A stretch of 64,000 nt of DNA from NCBI RefSeq assembly GCF_963678635.1, contig NC_087064.1:79030512-79094511 (forward strand). The letters run 5' to 3'. Made by a program: the position numbers and the translations under genes. Of this stretch, positions 43,023-56,150 are shown one piece after another. The notes under the pieces are model-generated. The model worked only from the letters and a program-made list of their open reading frames with translations, ran no database searches and was not told the origin of the DNA. Numbering within the stretch: the stretch's first letter is position 1; every line of letters starts with the position of its first letter. Source of the stretch: Symsagittifera roscoffensis (Eukaryota; Xenacoelomorpha; Acoela; Convolutidae).

Positions 43023-43434
43023 TGTGACGAATCGAGTTTTAGGTTCATATATCAAATATATGCTGTCCAATAAAAACTAATTGGGATTAGTTGAGTTCCC
43101 AGCCTTGTTTTCAACAGCGTTCGCGTGGTTTAGGTTTTTAGATGCCTAGCCAGCGGACGTCTTTTTGTATTTATTTTTCCCGTCTTTTTCGGGGGTATAT
43201 TGTTAGTGACCTTTAAGCGGTAACGTTACTAAAGTTTCATGTCATAAGCGAAATGGCTCTGACTGATTGAGGTACTAAAGCGCAAAAGATTGTGTCCCTG
43301 GCCCTTGAGCCAATGGTTTTATGGCCAATTTCTCTTAGCTTATGTGACCTGGGTGAACGTTTGTTACAGCTGGCCAATCGTTATAAGACTTAGTTTTACT
43401 TTCTGTCGTAATGTTCTTTCCGGCTAATCTAACA
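43023..43434 (+). repeat. Candidate solo LTR related to the 22652 element
   Basis: Begins TGTGACGAATCG and ends CTAATCTAACA. The last ~65 bp parallel the end of the full element's LTR: 'gctggccaatcgttataagacttagtttt...tctttccgg' against 'gctagccagtcgtcttaagacttagtttt...tcttccggg' (abridged). It is about half the length of the intact LTR. 'gttgt' occurs at both edges (43021-43025 and 43435-43439) but overlaps the TG, so a target duplication is ambiguous. Confidence 0.5.
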
Positions 43435-43654
43435 GTTGTCAAGTCAGCTGAAAAATCTTTAATCTTCTAAGCTTTTTGGAATGCTTTTTCAAAATTTTAT
43501 TACAATGTGACAACCTACAATTGTTTTTGAAAGTTGGTGCTCAATTGTTGCGGGACGAATGTAAAAAAGCCCAGAGCTTTTTAATGAGATTTTCAAAAAA
43601 GTTTCAAGTGTATCAGTAGAGTTATCAAAAAAGATATCAAAAACTTTCACACAA

Positions 43655-43900
43655 GAGGAGAAAATTAAGCGGAAATTCAGGATTTTACTCTTTAGATTGC
43701 CTGTTATCAAGGTCAATTTTTGCCAACAGATGAGGAAAACTCATTCTCAGACCAAGATTTCATTGGTAAGTCATTTAAATCAAATATTGATAATTTCATT
43801 AGGGGAAACTCTGAACATTTGTTTTTGGTCTATGTAAAAATTGACATCGAAAACAGGCAATTTAGAGAGTGAAATCCTAATTTTTGCTTAATTTCTCCTC
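43655..43900. repeat. Imperfect fold-back repeat
   Basis: The arm at 43655-43723 ('gaggagaaaattaagcgg...ctttagattgcctgtt...caatttttgcc', abridged) is the approximate reverse complement of 43835-43900, separated by about 110 bp. Weaker pairing may extend outward. It is compatible with an old MITE or fold-back element. The rest of 43435-45604 is AT-rich, with a poly(G) run near 44919-44931 and no supported gene. Confidence 0.6.
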
Positions 43901-45657
43901 TAGTGTATTTTTTATATAGGAAAAAATCTACACCTCCATTTGTCATAATGTTTATCAACGTTTGTAATGTATACTGAATTTCATTAATATCTGACATTAA
44001 TATCTGACAAAATTTTTCATTTGGCAATTGAATTGTGTCTTTATTTTTTTGGGCTCTTTTGTGTTCATCAACAGTTTACCAGTTTTGTTGGCTATGTTTT
44101 GAAGTTTCTACATGTTATTTACCACTTATTCGAAATGCTTCGTCTTTTAATCTTGTAACATCAATTGCTGGGGCCCGAAATTATTTTATGTGGTGGGTAA
44201 TACGGTCGTAGAAAATAGAGGTTGAAAGGCCATTGAAACTTGGGTTTTTTTACCATCTGTCTCTCCTCTTGTCTAAGTTTTTTTAAAAAAATTTTTGAGT
44301 TAAAATCATCTTATCTTCATACACAGCTTCGTAAAATCAGTAGTTATATCGAAAATTTGAAATTAAAATTTGATAGCTAGGACAGGAAGGGACTCAAGGG
44401 CAGAGAGGATAAAAGCTGACGTTTTGTCATTCATATCTTGAGAAAAAATCAACACTTTTTGCCCCTTGCAACTGATTTCAAAAATGCAAATGTTCGACAA
44501 TTTTAGGGAAATTGTGAAAATGGTCGATAATTAAGGTATACATATAATCAATCTAAGGAATATAAAGTAAATAAATGCTCAAAAAAATCAGCTCAAAAAT
44601 ATTTATTATGGAATTTTAATTTACATTTGCAACTACGGCTCTTTTTCCTCCCTCCCCACCCCCACGAGCGAAATTTTACAAGTAAAATGTTGTTCACATT
44701 ATCGGATTGTTACAAAAATTGGTATGCGGACTAATTAGGCTATGACAAGCATATTTGGTTTTCATACTTAAACTTGTAAAACCCCTCGTTACAACATAAA
44801 ATTGATGCATATTATTATTATTAATAAGAAATCGACGGGAGAGTCCGTGGGAGTTCATCGACCCTCTGAGATGATTTTCAAGTTGTTAAATTTCTTGGTA
44901 AGTTGGTATATGTGAGGTGGGGGGGGGGGGTAAAAAGAGCCAAAACTACGAAAGAATTTAAAACTTATGGTACTCTAAAACCATAATCCAGAAAATTTTG
45001 ACTAATATTGTTTCATCTTCGCTGATGTGTTTTTCACTAATGGCTTGGGATTTTTTCAGTTATATATAGGGCAGTCAGTTATATATTGTTTACTTGAACA
45101 CATAATGGAAAAACGTATTTGATGAAGTTTGATGTATCTTCTGCTGTGTTATATGCGTTGTGTATAGAATACGTAAAGCGTGCCAGGTATTTTTTTGCTT
45201 TCAGGAGACGGTGTTTGTTTGCTGTGTTATTGCTGCGATCTTTTGACGATGATGGTGTTGGTATTGGGGACTACAATTGTATAGCAGCTGCTCGCATTTT
45301 ACCTGTACTACAATATGAATAGTATGTACTATTCAACCGTCTCTCTACAACTAATGTAGCACGGCAACAAACGACAAGCGTTTGGATTTCATTTTGTTGC
45401 TCAGCGCATCAACTTGGGACGATAGAAAGACACGTGCTTAATTAAGATCTGAACGCGCATTTGATATTGATCGAATATTTTTACGCCGTGGTGGTTTGTT
45501 ATTATTACGACGCTGCTCAATTTCAACTAGCACATTTTTGATTTAGAAGTTCCGACTAGAAAATAAGAGCAGACGAACATACTGTAGAAAGACATCCTTA
45601 TCAATCTTCTTATTTTCGATATCGGCATCTGAGACAGGAACACTAGCATAGTTAGCG

Positions 45658-46233
45658 ATGTTCAAGAATACGTTCCAATCGGGCTTCCTGTCCATCCTGT
45701 ACTCGATAGGGAGCAAGCCCCTGCAGATCTGGAGTGCAAAAGTGAGGAATGGACACATCAAACGAATAACAGACAACGACATCCAGTCTCTAGTGCTGGA
45801 GATCTCGGGTACCAATGTGAGCACCACTTATATCACGTGTCCATCGGACGTGAAGAAGACCTTGGGCATCAAGCTACCCTTCCTGGTGATGATCATCAAG
45901 AACCTGAAGAAGTACTTCACGTTCGAAGTGCAGGTGCTGGACGACAAGAACGTGCGCAGGAGATTCCGAGCCAGCAATTACCAGAGCACGACTAGAGTGA
46001 AGCCGTTCATTTGCACGATGCCAATGCGACTGGACGACGGCTGGAACCAGATCCAGTTCAATCTGTCTGACTTCACGAGGAGAGCGTACGGGACGAACTA
46101 CATAGAGACATTGAGAGTGCAGATCCACTGCAACTGCAGAATACGCAGAGTCTACTTCTCAGACAGACTCTACTCGGAGGATGAGTTGCCAGCAGAGTTC
46201 AAACTGTACCTACCAGTGCAGCAGAAGAAATAG
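45658..46233 (+). CDS. CFAP20: CFAP20, cilia and flagella associated protein 20
   Basis: A 191-codon single-exon ORF that follows the CFAP20/BUG22 family along its whole length: start [16 protein letters not shown], the middle [20 protein letters not shown], and the end [17 protein letters not shown]. The family length is about 190 aa, so it is complete. CFAP20 is an inner-junction protein of ciliary doublet microtubules. Codons favour G/C at the third position in an AT-rich neighbourhood. The absence of introns is notable because the other host gene in this window has several; it could be an ancient retrocopy or true intron loss. No poly(A) remnant is seen. The duplicated copy at 32 is broken, so this is the functional one in the window. 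Confidence 0.96.
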   Translation: MFKNTFQSGFLSILYSIGSKPLQIWSAKVRNGHIKRITDNDIQSLVLEISGTNVSTTYITCPSDVKKTLGIKLPFLVMIIKNLKKYFTFEVQVLDDKNVRRRFRASNYQSTTRVKPFICTMPMRLDDGWNQIQFNLSDFTRRAYGTNYIETLRVQIHCNCRIRRVYFSDRLYSEDELPAEFKLYLPVQQKK

Positions 46234-46689
46234 ACTCTTTAACGTAATTAGATCAATTCTGCATATCACTCCCTTCCCTCGTCCCCTCTCCATTTCCTCA
46301 ACAACACTCGAGAAGAAATAGAATACAGAACAGAAGAGACCCATAGAGAACGGACAAACGACTTTTGATGAACCACTCTGCCCATTTCGCTCTCATTTTC
46401 ACCCAACACTCCAATTACTAATTTGAACATTAAAGACTAGATTAACACAATGTTGAGTTATTCCATGTCAGATTATTAGGATATAAGTGAAAATGATTGC
46501 TGAATGTGCTTATATGATTCATTGCAAGTTGTTTTATTTGTAAGATGGATATTTGTTGTTATCGTTACTCAACTAGTCATTTAATATTTCAGTTTCGATA
46601 TTTAAAACATTTTGATAATTGTTTTTTTTTGCTTTGATGCTTCAACTGCAAATGACCCGTTCCAGTGCCGCACGAGTTGCTGACAACTC

Positions 46690-46900
46690 ATTGAGTGAAT
46701 TGCAACTCGAAGCACTGGCTCTTTCCCAGTTTCCCCCCACCCTTTCAAATTCAGTTTTGAAAAGTCTATTTAACGTTTTCACAATGCAATGAAATTTGGC
46801 GTGGTGAACAAATCGACAATTCTGAATAGATTTGTTCTTCATACTTTACAGCGTAACATCACGTATTTAGCCGTTATAACACGTAAAACAAACATAAAAC
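46690..46900. repeat. Dispersed repeat, copy B
   Basis: Same sequence family as 1000-1170 (via the duplication) and 61840-62067. It contains the pattern 'cacaatgcaatgaaatttggcg...ttgttcttcatactttacagcg' (abridged). Confidence 0.7.
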
Positions 46901-48080
46901 CCGGTTTTTTGAAAATGGGGGACTGGAAAAAAGCCTCTTCGCTGAGTATGATTAATCAGAGTGATAATATAATGTCATTTTCGCGTGAACGGGAAGTAAA
47001 TTAGTGAACGGGAAGTAAATTAGCGTGAATGATTTTTTGTTCGCGCAAAACGAGGAAGAAAACTTGGAAAAAAATGCCAGAAAAGGTAGGTTAATAAGTA
47101 TTGTATTTACAGCTTGTTTCCAAACTAATTAATTTAGCTCTGTTCTTACATCTCGGCCACGATCGAGTTCTAGTTCACCCAAGATGAAGCATGTGGCCTT
47201 CAACTTAGCGTTGATTAAGATTTTGATTAAACCGTCAAAATGATCTATGTTGTTTTTTAAGTGGAATCTTAAAGTGACAATAAACGATTAAGTGAATTGG
47301 CTTTTGTTTCTGCCAATTGATTTCTGTGATTAAAATCTTGCGTGAAAGTCTTTTTCACCATAACGTATAATAAGCAAGCGAGAACAAGGATCTTTTACTG
47401 TGTGCCAATGCATATAATTGGCTAGAGTATTGTATTAAAGTGTGCTTTTATAGCATTGAGTTTTTTGCTGGAGACACGACCAAGTTATCAAAATATTATT
47501 ACAAAGCAACAGAAAACGTCTTATTATTACAGTGACCACCTCAACAAATGGGGTGTGAGAGGCCCCTCTAGTAGAACATCAGAGCTGTTTTTATTTATCT
47601 CACCCGAAATAGTTAAATTGAAGGAAACCTCTAATGGGGGCAAGAGTTTCAACATATGAAAGCCCTATGGGACGTGACGGGTTACAAATTAAAATTCAAG
47701 AAAATAGGTTGAAAAAAGTTTTCTGAATATTCCGTTTTTCAGACGACTAATTTACACCGAAGGAGTGAAAGAGTTAACTTCCTTTATAATTCTACTACAA
47801 TTTTAACGTTATTCTAGCTATAGTTACCTCATTTTTTTCCCGAATATTTTCTGTTTAAATACTCGCTCACCGCTTGATTTTTTAAGATTTAATTAACGTA
47901 CAGAAGAGTCGTGTATAGGTATTAATGATGTTTTTGTTTAGAAAAAAGTTGACGATATTATTCGACAACAATTAATAGCCATTTTGAGTCAATGAACGTA
48001 GTGAAGACTGGTATATAGGTCTAGGTGATTTTTTTGTTTTTGTTTAGAAAAAGTCTAAAATTGTTGATTATCAATTTTTT

Positions 48081-48361
48081 AAGTTCAGTTCATTTCTTTT
48101 GTTAAAAGGAAGGCAACCTCTATTATGGAACAGCAAAAGTGTGAAATTTACGAAAAACGTGATCGATTTCTTGTTTCGAAAGTGGATTAAAATTGCTTCA
48201 CGCTTAAATTGATTTTTCGCGGTTTGATTTTTTGATTTGTTTTTAGTTCAGTTCATTTCTTTTGTTAAAAGGAAGGCAACTTCCACTATTGAGCAGTAAA
48301 TTTGTAAAGGTTACGGAAAACGTGATAATTTTCTAATTTCGAAAGTGGATTTTAAAGTTCA
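48081..48361. repeat. Tandem repeat, period about 163 bp
   Basis: 'gttcagttcatttcttttg' occurs at 48083 and 48246, followed in both by 'ttaaaaggaaggcaac' and later 'cgaaagtggatt'. There are two diverged copies. The surrounding 47823-49849 is AT-rich; the ORF at 48437-48724 is not supported by any recognised motif. Confidence 0.7.
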
Positions 48362-49849
48362 GATTTCCCAACGGAAAAAAAAAAATTACCTATTGATCCA
48401 GTTTTCTCAAATTGCGTTAATCTTAGAAATCATAATATGTTCTCGAAATTAACAGTTTTTTCAAAAAAACTAGTTAGTGTTTATTCCGTCTCCTTGAGTT
48501 CCTTGACTAGTTTCCAACTGTCTGTCGGCTATGATTTTCTTATTCCGTTGCTTGGAATATTGTCGTCGGAAAATATTGAGGCAACCGGCTGTCTTTGGAA
48601 AAATAATGAAAACATATGGGCTGACAAAGAGTTACGATACATTGCCAGGCAATTGAAAAAATTGTTTACTTTTGTGATCAGCAAGGGTGTTGCAACAGGT
48701 ACTAGACTTTTTCCCCGTAAATAACTTCGTTCACAGGGTGACTGAATTTGGTTTTCATCTCCATCTGTACTTCAGTCTGCTATCAGACAAATTTGAAACT
48801 TTTTGACTTCTCTCGAGAAGTACCCAGTAAAACCTGGGTTTTTGGGTCCAGTCGAAATTGCAGGTTTGGAGAATCTCTTCTGCTTAACTGACTAAACCCA
48901 ACTTTTTGCGAACAAAAAAGTTATGATTCTAGGAAATGTCAACTTTCTGATTTGTTGACCGTTTTTTGTGGACTTTTCTCTCTATCCTGCCAAACCTGAT
49001 ATAGGTTTAACTGACGCAACAAGTTGTTGGAAGCTTGCCATTAAAATTTGCTACGCCCTGTTTCTTTTAAAAAAACTTATGTCATTCAATCCAGTGAAAG
49101 TTTTGAAACTATGACCGTTTTTTGGGAACTTTTTGACTCTACGCGAAAATTACTGTGCCACTTTTCAGATTTAGTTTTCAATCGAGAAACCCCATTTTGA
49201 CAATTTTCTCTTTTTTAGCGGTCACAAAATGCTTTAGCAGAAAAGTGTTACGGAATTCGGAAAGTCAAGTTTTTGAACTTTAACAGTTTTCTAGAATTTT
49301 TGTTTTTTAAAAAACTTACCCTATCAATTCTGAGATGAAAATTTCATTCAAAAGAAGCGGTTGCGCTAATTTTTCCCGCAGAAGTGGCTATTCTTCAATT
49401 TTCTGTAAGAGATGTTATGTTTTTGGGATTGTTCCAAGATCTCAAAAATTTTCACTCTTCTTAACTTAGGTTTTGGACAAAGTCTTTCTTTTGAAGTTTC
49501 GCATTTCGTCCCGCATCAGTACAATAAATTCAAAAAAATATCAAACACATGCCTTAATCGAGACTTGCGATAACTTTTTTCAACATATTCCATTTTTTTC
49601 TACTTCAATTTTTGTGTGTTCAAAATATTAGTTAAAAAATTGTGTCTATTTGTGTTTGGTGCCACTTTTGCTGCATGCATTAGCAATTTATTTCAAGAAC
49701 GTTTTTGTTTCAACACGAGAGGATTGGCACAAAAAAATCCTCTCGGATTGAGAGCTTCCCAATTTTTCATAATAAGTTTTTCGGTTAAGATAATTCGAGC
49801 TATGAAACAATGTTGATGTATTTATTGTATACCTGAGAAATAGTTCCAT

Positions 49850-52800
49850 TGCTGAACAGGTTTTGAAAAAAAATGAACAAATCTTGAAAAGTCAATTGCA
49901 AAAAAATAAGCTTGAGTTTTTTTGCGAATTTTCAAGCTGTAAGAGCAACTTCAAAAGTTTGATAGATTCGTTAGTACGATAAATTCAAAAAGATGCGAAC
50001 CGAATTTGCGGAAGTTTTTTTTGTTTAGAGAGCTGAAAAAGTATTCTCGAAAAGGTTTGATGTAAAAAGAAAAGAAACACTGCAACTTTAAAATGTTATT
50101 GAATCGATAGTTTGAAAATGTCAATTCAAACTATCGATTCAAATTCTAAACAAATGAAAAATTTTCAGTTTCGTAATTTTTTTTGCAAATGGCATCGTAT
50201 AAAAAAAAACAACTTGAAAGTTAATAAAGTTAAAGTGCTTGCACAGCTTGATTTAAGATTTTTTTTTCACTTTTTGTGAATTGATCTCAACAACAATAAC
50301 AAGTTCAAAGATTTCAATTCTTCATTAATTTATCCCTTGCTTATATTTTTTCTGAACTGATTCAAATTATGAAATTATACTGACATTTGAAAATCGATCA
50401 CTTGATTAGCTTGAACAGAAAAGCTTTTGTTTTTACGAATTGATAACATAAGAAAATAATCTTCGTTTTCAAGGATTTGAAAAGTTTCATTGAAAAACTT
50501 CACTTATTGCGAAATGATTCAAGCTATGAAAACAGTTTGAAGGAATTGGAAGGTATATGATTTGGCAGTTTGCTATAAGAATCCTTAACTTCTACAAACT
50601 GAAAGTGTTTCAGAAAACTTAAATTGAAAACAAAATTGAAATTTTCTGAAAATATTGTCGCTAGAAAATCCTTTTTTGAAAAACTTCTTTTTTTGCAAAC
50701 CGATTCAAGTTATGGAAAAATCTTGAAGTATTCAGGTTGTTATCGCTTGCAAAATTTTTCTTGAAAAAGGTAACTTTGAACTTCATCAGTTAAGTTTTGA
50801 ACTTCACCAGTTATAAATGGCTTTGAACCATTTGAAGCTATGAAATCAAAATTAAAATAGTTTCAAATATAATTGCCTGGGCAGCTTGCTTAGCAAAGCA
50901 TCATTATTGTGCAACCAGTTTAAGGGTACAATAACAACTTGAATTTCTTCAAGCTTTCAATTTTGTTCTTTGAATTCATTTTTTTTTCAAACAGTTGATC
51001 ATTCAGAAACATTTGGAATTGTTTAAAAAATCATCTCTTGAAAAACAATCAGCTGAAAACATGAAAAAAATCTGAAATAATACGCAAATAACACCTATAC
51101 GCAACCAGGAAAATCCAAAGTTTTTTTGTGAGCCGATTATGTTTTAATGAATTTAAGTTAACTGATTTGAATGGTTTGCTTCCAAACCAAAATCCTTAGT
51201 TAACAAGTTAACTTGATGTGCTACCTCCAAAAATTTTCATTTTTTTAAACCATTTTAAGCCATCGAAGCAATTCGAATTGAATTATTTTTTCCTTGCTCA
51301 AAAGTTTTTATCCTTGCGCTTTAATAGTTTAGTTCGCGTCAAATTTGCTCTATATTTCGGCTAACTTTATGAGCTATTTAAGGATTTTGAAAAATATACC
51401 AGTTTTCGTTGCTGAAAAAATTTGATTTGCAGCGAACTAAAAAAAGATATCAAGTGAACTTGAACTATTTGAAAGTGTTATCGGCTGATAGATTATTTCA
51501 AAAACCTAACTGTTTGCTTACTATATTTATAAAATTTTGTTCTTGGAATTGCTGACCTCAATATATGGCTGAAACAGTTTTAAGGATTTTGAAAAATATA
51601 CCAGTTTTCGTTGCTGAAAAAATTTGATTTGCAGCGAACTAAAAAAAGATATCAAGTGAACTTGAACTATTTGAAAGTGTTATCGGCTGATAGATTATTT
51701 CAAAAACCTAACTGTTTGTTTACTATATTTATCAATTGTGTTCTTGGAATTGCTGACCTCAATATATGGCTGAAACAGTTTACTATCTGTTGAACTAATT
51801 GAAACCATAAGCGAACTTGAATTGTTATGAAGTTTTTTTGGATTAAAACTAACTGAAAACTTTTCTTCACAATTTTTGGGATTTTTTTTTATTCTTTCGA
51901 AACAACTTGAAATAATTAAAATTTCTTTGCTCGATTAGCTTCCTTAAAACATTAATTTTAAGCGAATTGCTGCAAGATATCAGAAAAACTTGAATGACTT
52001 TAAAATTCATCTGATGATAGCTTGCTTCGAAAAACTTTAACTTAAGTATCATTTCAAGCTATCAAGTCGACTTGAATTTTTCAAAGCTTCAACGATTGCT
52101 TAAATATTTAAATGTTGGTTAACCAGCTCAAGCTATTAATTGAGTAGAGTTTCAAGTTTCGTTTTTTCGATGTTAATCGCTCGAAGTGCTAGCTTTAATA
52201 GTTTTACCCCTCCATTTCGAGCTCTCTAACCAATTGAATTGTTTGCAATGTATCTTTGTTTTCATGTATCTTTTGCAGCTTTTCACTCCATCAAAAGAAT
52301 TGAAATATTTCAAATTTCTTTGACGATCTATTATTTTAAAAAATAAACATTTTGGCGAATAAAATCAATCTAAAAGAAATTATTCAAAGTACTGTTGGGT
52401 GACAGCTTGCTTCGAAAGACTTTATCATTAAACCAATGCAGATTATCATTTCAAATTAAACTGTTTCAAATTTTTATCCCTTGATTGAAAAGCTTGCCTC
52501 AAAAAACTACTTCTAAGCTAAGCAGTTCAAACTCTTCGAATGACTTGAAATAACTTCAAATTTTGTCTTGTGGTTTGATTTAAACATCTTGAAATGTCTA
52601 CTTTTTAGAGTAATTTGTGCGTCTAAAGTTTTTTGCGAAGCTATTGAAGCTATGAATCAACTTAAATATCAAGTTTACAATGCTGCTAACGTTTGATTTG
52701 AAAGGTTTTTGTGAAGCTACCCTAGCTAGCTATCCAAGCTAAACAAAACAACCTGAAATTCTTTAAAGGTTCATTTTGTCGAGAAAATTATCTGTTTTGT

Positions 52801-53030
52801 CGCGTCGCGAGCTTGTTAAAAAATGAAATTATTGCCGTCGCAAATCGAATTGAAATCTATTTATTTTGAAGTCTCATTGCTCAAAAACTTTCATGCAAAA
52901 CAAATCCATTTAAAATTTTTTCTTTTAAAGTCTCATTGCTCAAAAATTTCCTTGCAAAATAAGGACATTGTCTTTAAAAATTCACAAGAAAAAAGTTTTT
53001 TTTTCAAATTAATGAAGTTTTTTCTGACGT
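49850..53030. repeat. Degenerate short-unit repeats
   Basis: AT-rich sequence of the same texture as 38668-42560: recurring 'gcgaa..gattcaagctatgaaa.aacttgaa..atttcaaa.tt.cat.gcttgaaaagcttgc' words at about 80-110 bp intervals. No higher-order period was established here. A recent 202-bp tandem duplication is embedded (separate entry). No genes are seen. Confidence 0.55.
51380..51783. repeat. Recent 202-bp tandem duplication
   Basis: 'aaggattttgaaaaatatac' occurs at 51380 and 51582, and the sequence that follows is nearly the same for about 200 bp, with one small indel near 51530 against 51732. The high similarity contrasts with the decayed repeats around it. Confidence 0.9.
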
Positions 53031-54699
53031 AAATTTATAATTTAAGCATATTCGACTAACAGAATAAGAAAAGCAAACAAGACAATTTTTAGAAAAAAAA
53101 TGACAAGAACAACAACAAAAAGTCAACAAATCTATTTATTTTTTCACTTTTTTAATTCCTAAAATGGCATTAAAAATTTCCGAAAACTAATTTTAGTTCA
53201 GTAAAGTTAAAGTGAAGCATAAACAAGCTATTGTAAATGGCTTAAATTAAGGATAAATCTGCTTGATCGCCCGCTTTACTTGCTCGAGTTGAGACAAAAA
53301 TCAAAAATTCCAAACCTGTTTTCCTCGACACTGGGAAAGTTTTTTCAAATTTTTTAATGCCGATCAAATCACGATTGAAAGGGCTGTAATATGATTGAGC
53401 ACTCAAACCTCTCCGATGAGGATTTTTGTGAGCTGATTTTGCCTGGAAAACAAAGAAAAACTAAAACACCCGAATACAACGTTTCTCCCGATTTTTCAAG
53501 TTGAAAAATTTCGAAAAATGTTTTAAATTGTCATAGTTTGCTCGGAAGAACTTTTTCGCAAAACACTTCACCCTATCACAATAAAATCAAATATTTCTAA
53601 CTTTCATCGCCTGATTAGCTTGCATAGACTTTGTTGTTCCGACCTTTAAAAATGGGGAGGAACTTTGTATTCGGCGGTGTTTTATTTTCTTACCCCTTTT
53701 TCTTTTGTTTTTCATGCAAAATCATGTATCAAAACAAAATGATCGGACCTGGTTGAATTATGTTTTATAGTAAAGCCCTTTTAGTCGTAATTCGAACCAC
53801 CTTAGAAGGTTTTCAAAAAAAATTCTATCTGAAAATTTTGATTTTTCGTCTGTTTTCGAGCGTGTAAAGCGAGCGAACCGGCCTAATTATGCTTAATGTA
53901 AGCCGTTTACAATAATTTATTTATGCTCGATTTTAGTTTCCTTGAATTAAGTTAGTTTTTGGTGTTTTCTTAACGCCATTTTGGGAATCAAACACTTGAA
54001 AAATTCAAAAAGAAAAACAAGAAAGAAAGTTAATAACTTTTTATACGATTTTTTTTCTGTTTTCTAGCCATTTTTCGACGACAATTGTTGTACAACATGC
54101 CTATTTTACACTGACTGTCGAATATGGCAAAATTTGATTTTTTTGTTCAGATCTTTTTAACGCGCCACTCAGAAAAAACCACACTGATTTGAAAAAAGTT
54201 TTGTGTGAAAAAAAAGTTTATTTAAGACTATGGACGGAACATTCTCTGCTACTTGCACAGTAACCGGCTATCCTTGTTAACTTTTTGTCAATCGAAGTTA
54301 TCAAATTCAATGAACATTTCTAATGCGGTTCAATGTAAGCTTAGCTTTCCTATCAAATTGAGATCGAAAAATATTTAAATGTTAAACGAGCTTCTTGGAT
54401 TTTCTAAACTCACGAAACTTTTTAAGGATAAGTAAATTTATTATTTGCCAAAGGTCAAAGGTTTAATGTATTTACGTCCAAGTTTAAGCAAGTGAGCCTG
54501 CAAACCTTTTGCTATAACGTGAATTGGCCATTTTTTCGACTAGTCATCTATTATATATTTAAATGCGGGCTTCTCTATCTCGCCATGTTTAACCTTTTTC
54601 AATGTATTATTTTTGCATGTTTAAGCTATATCGTATATTGCAATGGTTAAGATTTTTTTTCGATTTTCCAATTAGATTTTATTGGTTATTTTACCGAAT
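53031..54699. other. AT-rich intergenic sequence
   Basis: No ORF, repeat or RNA gene could be supported. It contains long A/T runs and a few weak words resembling the neighbouring arrays. Confidence 0.5.
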
Positions 54700-56150
54700 T
54701 TAAATTAAGCAGCCCAATATTGAATAAGGGGTTGCGAATTTGGCCTCCAATTTGGAATGCCCGAATCATTTTAGTTAACGAGAAGACGATTTTTGAGATT
54801 TTTTCAAAAATTTTCAGAAATTTCAAATAAGAAGATAATTTACAAAACTTGAAGTTCCCAACCCTGTAGTTGGGTGCTGTCAGAATAAGGAGTTACAAAT
54901 CTTGCCTCCAAATATGATTGTTCAAATCCTTGTAATTTTCGAGATATGACGTTTTTTTTTTTTTGATTTTTTCAGTAAACTTAATAATTTTTTTTCGCAA
55001 AATCTGAAATTCCCAGCCCTGTAGTTGGGTCCTGTCAGAGTATTCTCAAGGAGTGCGAATCTTGCCTCCAAATATGACTGCTCAAATTTTAATTAATTAT
55101 TTCTCAAATATTGAAATTCCCAATCTTGTAGTTGGGCGCTGTCAGAGTACTCCAAGGACTTACAAATCTTGCCTCCAAATATGACTTCAAATCCTTGTAG
55201 TTTTCGAGATATGACGTTTTTTTGTGATTTTTTCAAAAATGTTTTAGAAAACTTATATGAATTTTTTTGTAAAATCTGCAATTCCCAACGCTGTAGTCCT
55301 GCCAGAGTAATCTCAAAGATTGCGAATCTTGCCTCCAAATATGACAGCTCAATTCTTTGTAGTTTTCGAGATATGACGTTTTTTATGATTTTTTCAAAAC
55401 TTAGATTTTAAAAAATTCCAAAACGTTCAAGATCTCAATCCTGTTGTTTGATTTTGTGAGGGTACTCTCAGTGGTTGCGAATCTTACCTCCAATTCTCAC
55501 TTCTCAAATTCTTGTAGTTTTCGAGATATGACGTTTTTTATGATTTTTCAAAACTTAGATTTTAAAAGATTCCAAAACGTTGAAGATCTCAATCCTGTTG
55601 TTGGATTTTGTGAGGGTACTCTCAGGGCTTGCAAATCTTGCCTCTAATTGTGGCTGCTGAAATCCTTGTAGTTTTCGAGATATGACGTTTTTTATGATTT
55701 TCTCCGAAATTTCCAAAAAAACTTAAATATTAAAAAGTTCCAAAACTTCGTAGATATCAATCTTGTTATTGGAATTTGTGAGGGTACTCTCAGGAGTTTG
55801 CAAATCTGGATATGGCTGCTCAAATTCTTGTAGTTTTCGAGATACGACGTTTTTTCAGGATGTTTTCAAAATTTTTCAAAACTCAGGTATAAAAAATTCA
55901 ACAAAGATTGAAGTTTCCATATCAATAGTGAGGCTCTGTTAGGTTACTCCCAGGAGTTGTGAATTTAGCCTTCAAATATGACTGCTCAAATCCTTGAAGT
56001 TTTCGAGATAGGACATTTTTTCTGGTTTTTTCAAAACATTTTCTGAAAATTTTTTTTTCTTCAAAATTTGAAATTTCAACCCTTTAGTATGGGGCTGTCA
56101 GAGAACTCTCAGGAGTTGCATATCTTGCGTCCAAATGCTACTGCTCAATT
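54700..56150. repeat. Tandem array of about 160-bp units
   Basis: The word 'ttttcgagatatgacgtttt' or a close variant recurs near 54941, 55206, 55368, 55523, 55677, 55839 and 56005. Spacings are about 154-166 bp except the first, about 265 bp, which suggests a partly deleted unit. Each unit also carries 'cttgcctccaaatatgactg' and 'cccaatcctgtagttgggt..tgtcagagtactctcagg' words. There are about eight diverged units. Short ORFs at 55169-55647 arise from the repeat. Confidence 0.88.

Larger units (their letters stand above)
45605..47822. repeat. Segmental duplication, copy 2 (intact CFAP20 locus)
   Basis: Counterpart of 1-2210. Similarity on the left is visible from 45605 (limited by the window edge for copy 1) and stops near 47822 ('tagctatagttac'). 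Relative to copy 1 it keeps 21 bp upstream of the ATG and the 85 coding bases. It has a local tandem repeat 'gtgaacgggaagtaaatta' (46984-47022) and lacks about 45 bp near 47178. The 3' flank 46234-47822 is AT-rich with no further gene. Confidence 0.92.

Noticed and set aside
45119-45322. 67-codon ORF upstream of CFAP20
   Set aside because: No similarity or splice context; composition matches the noncoding neighbourhood.
45543-45827. Minus-strand ORF of 94 codons overlapping the CFAP20 start
   Set aside because: Its 3' half is antisense to CFAP20 and the rest lies in the upstream flank. There is no motif, no splice context and no independent conservation, so it is probably chance.
48437-48724. 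95-codon ORF
   Set aside because: No recognisable motif, AT-rich codons and no duplicate with frame conservation.
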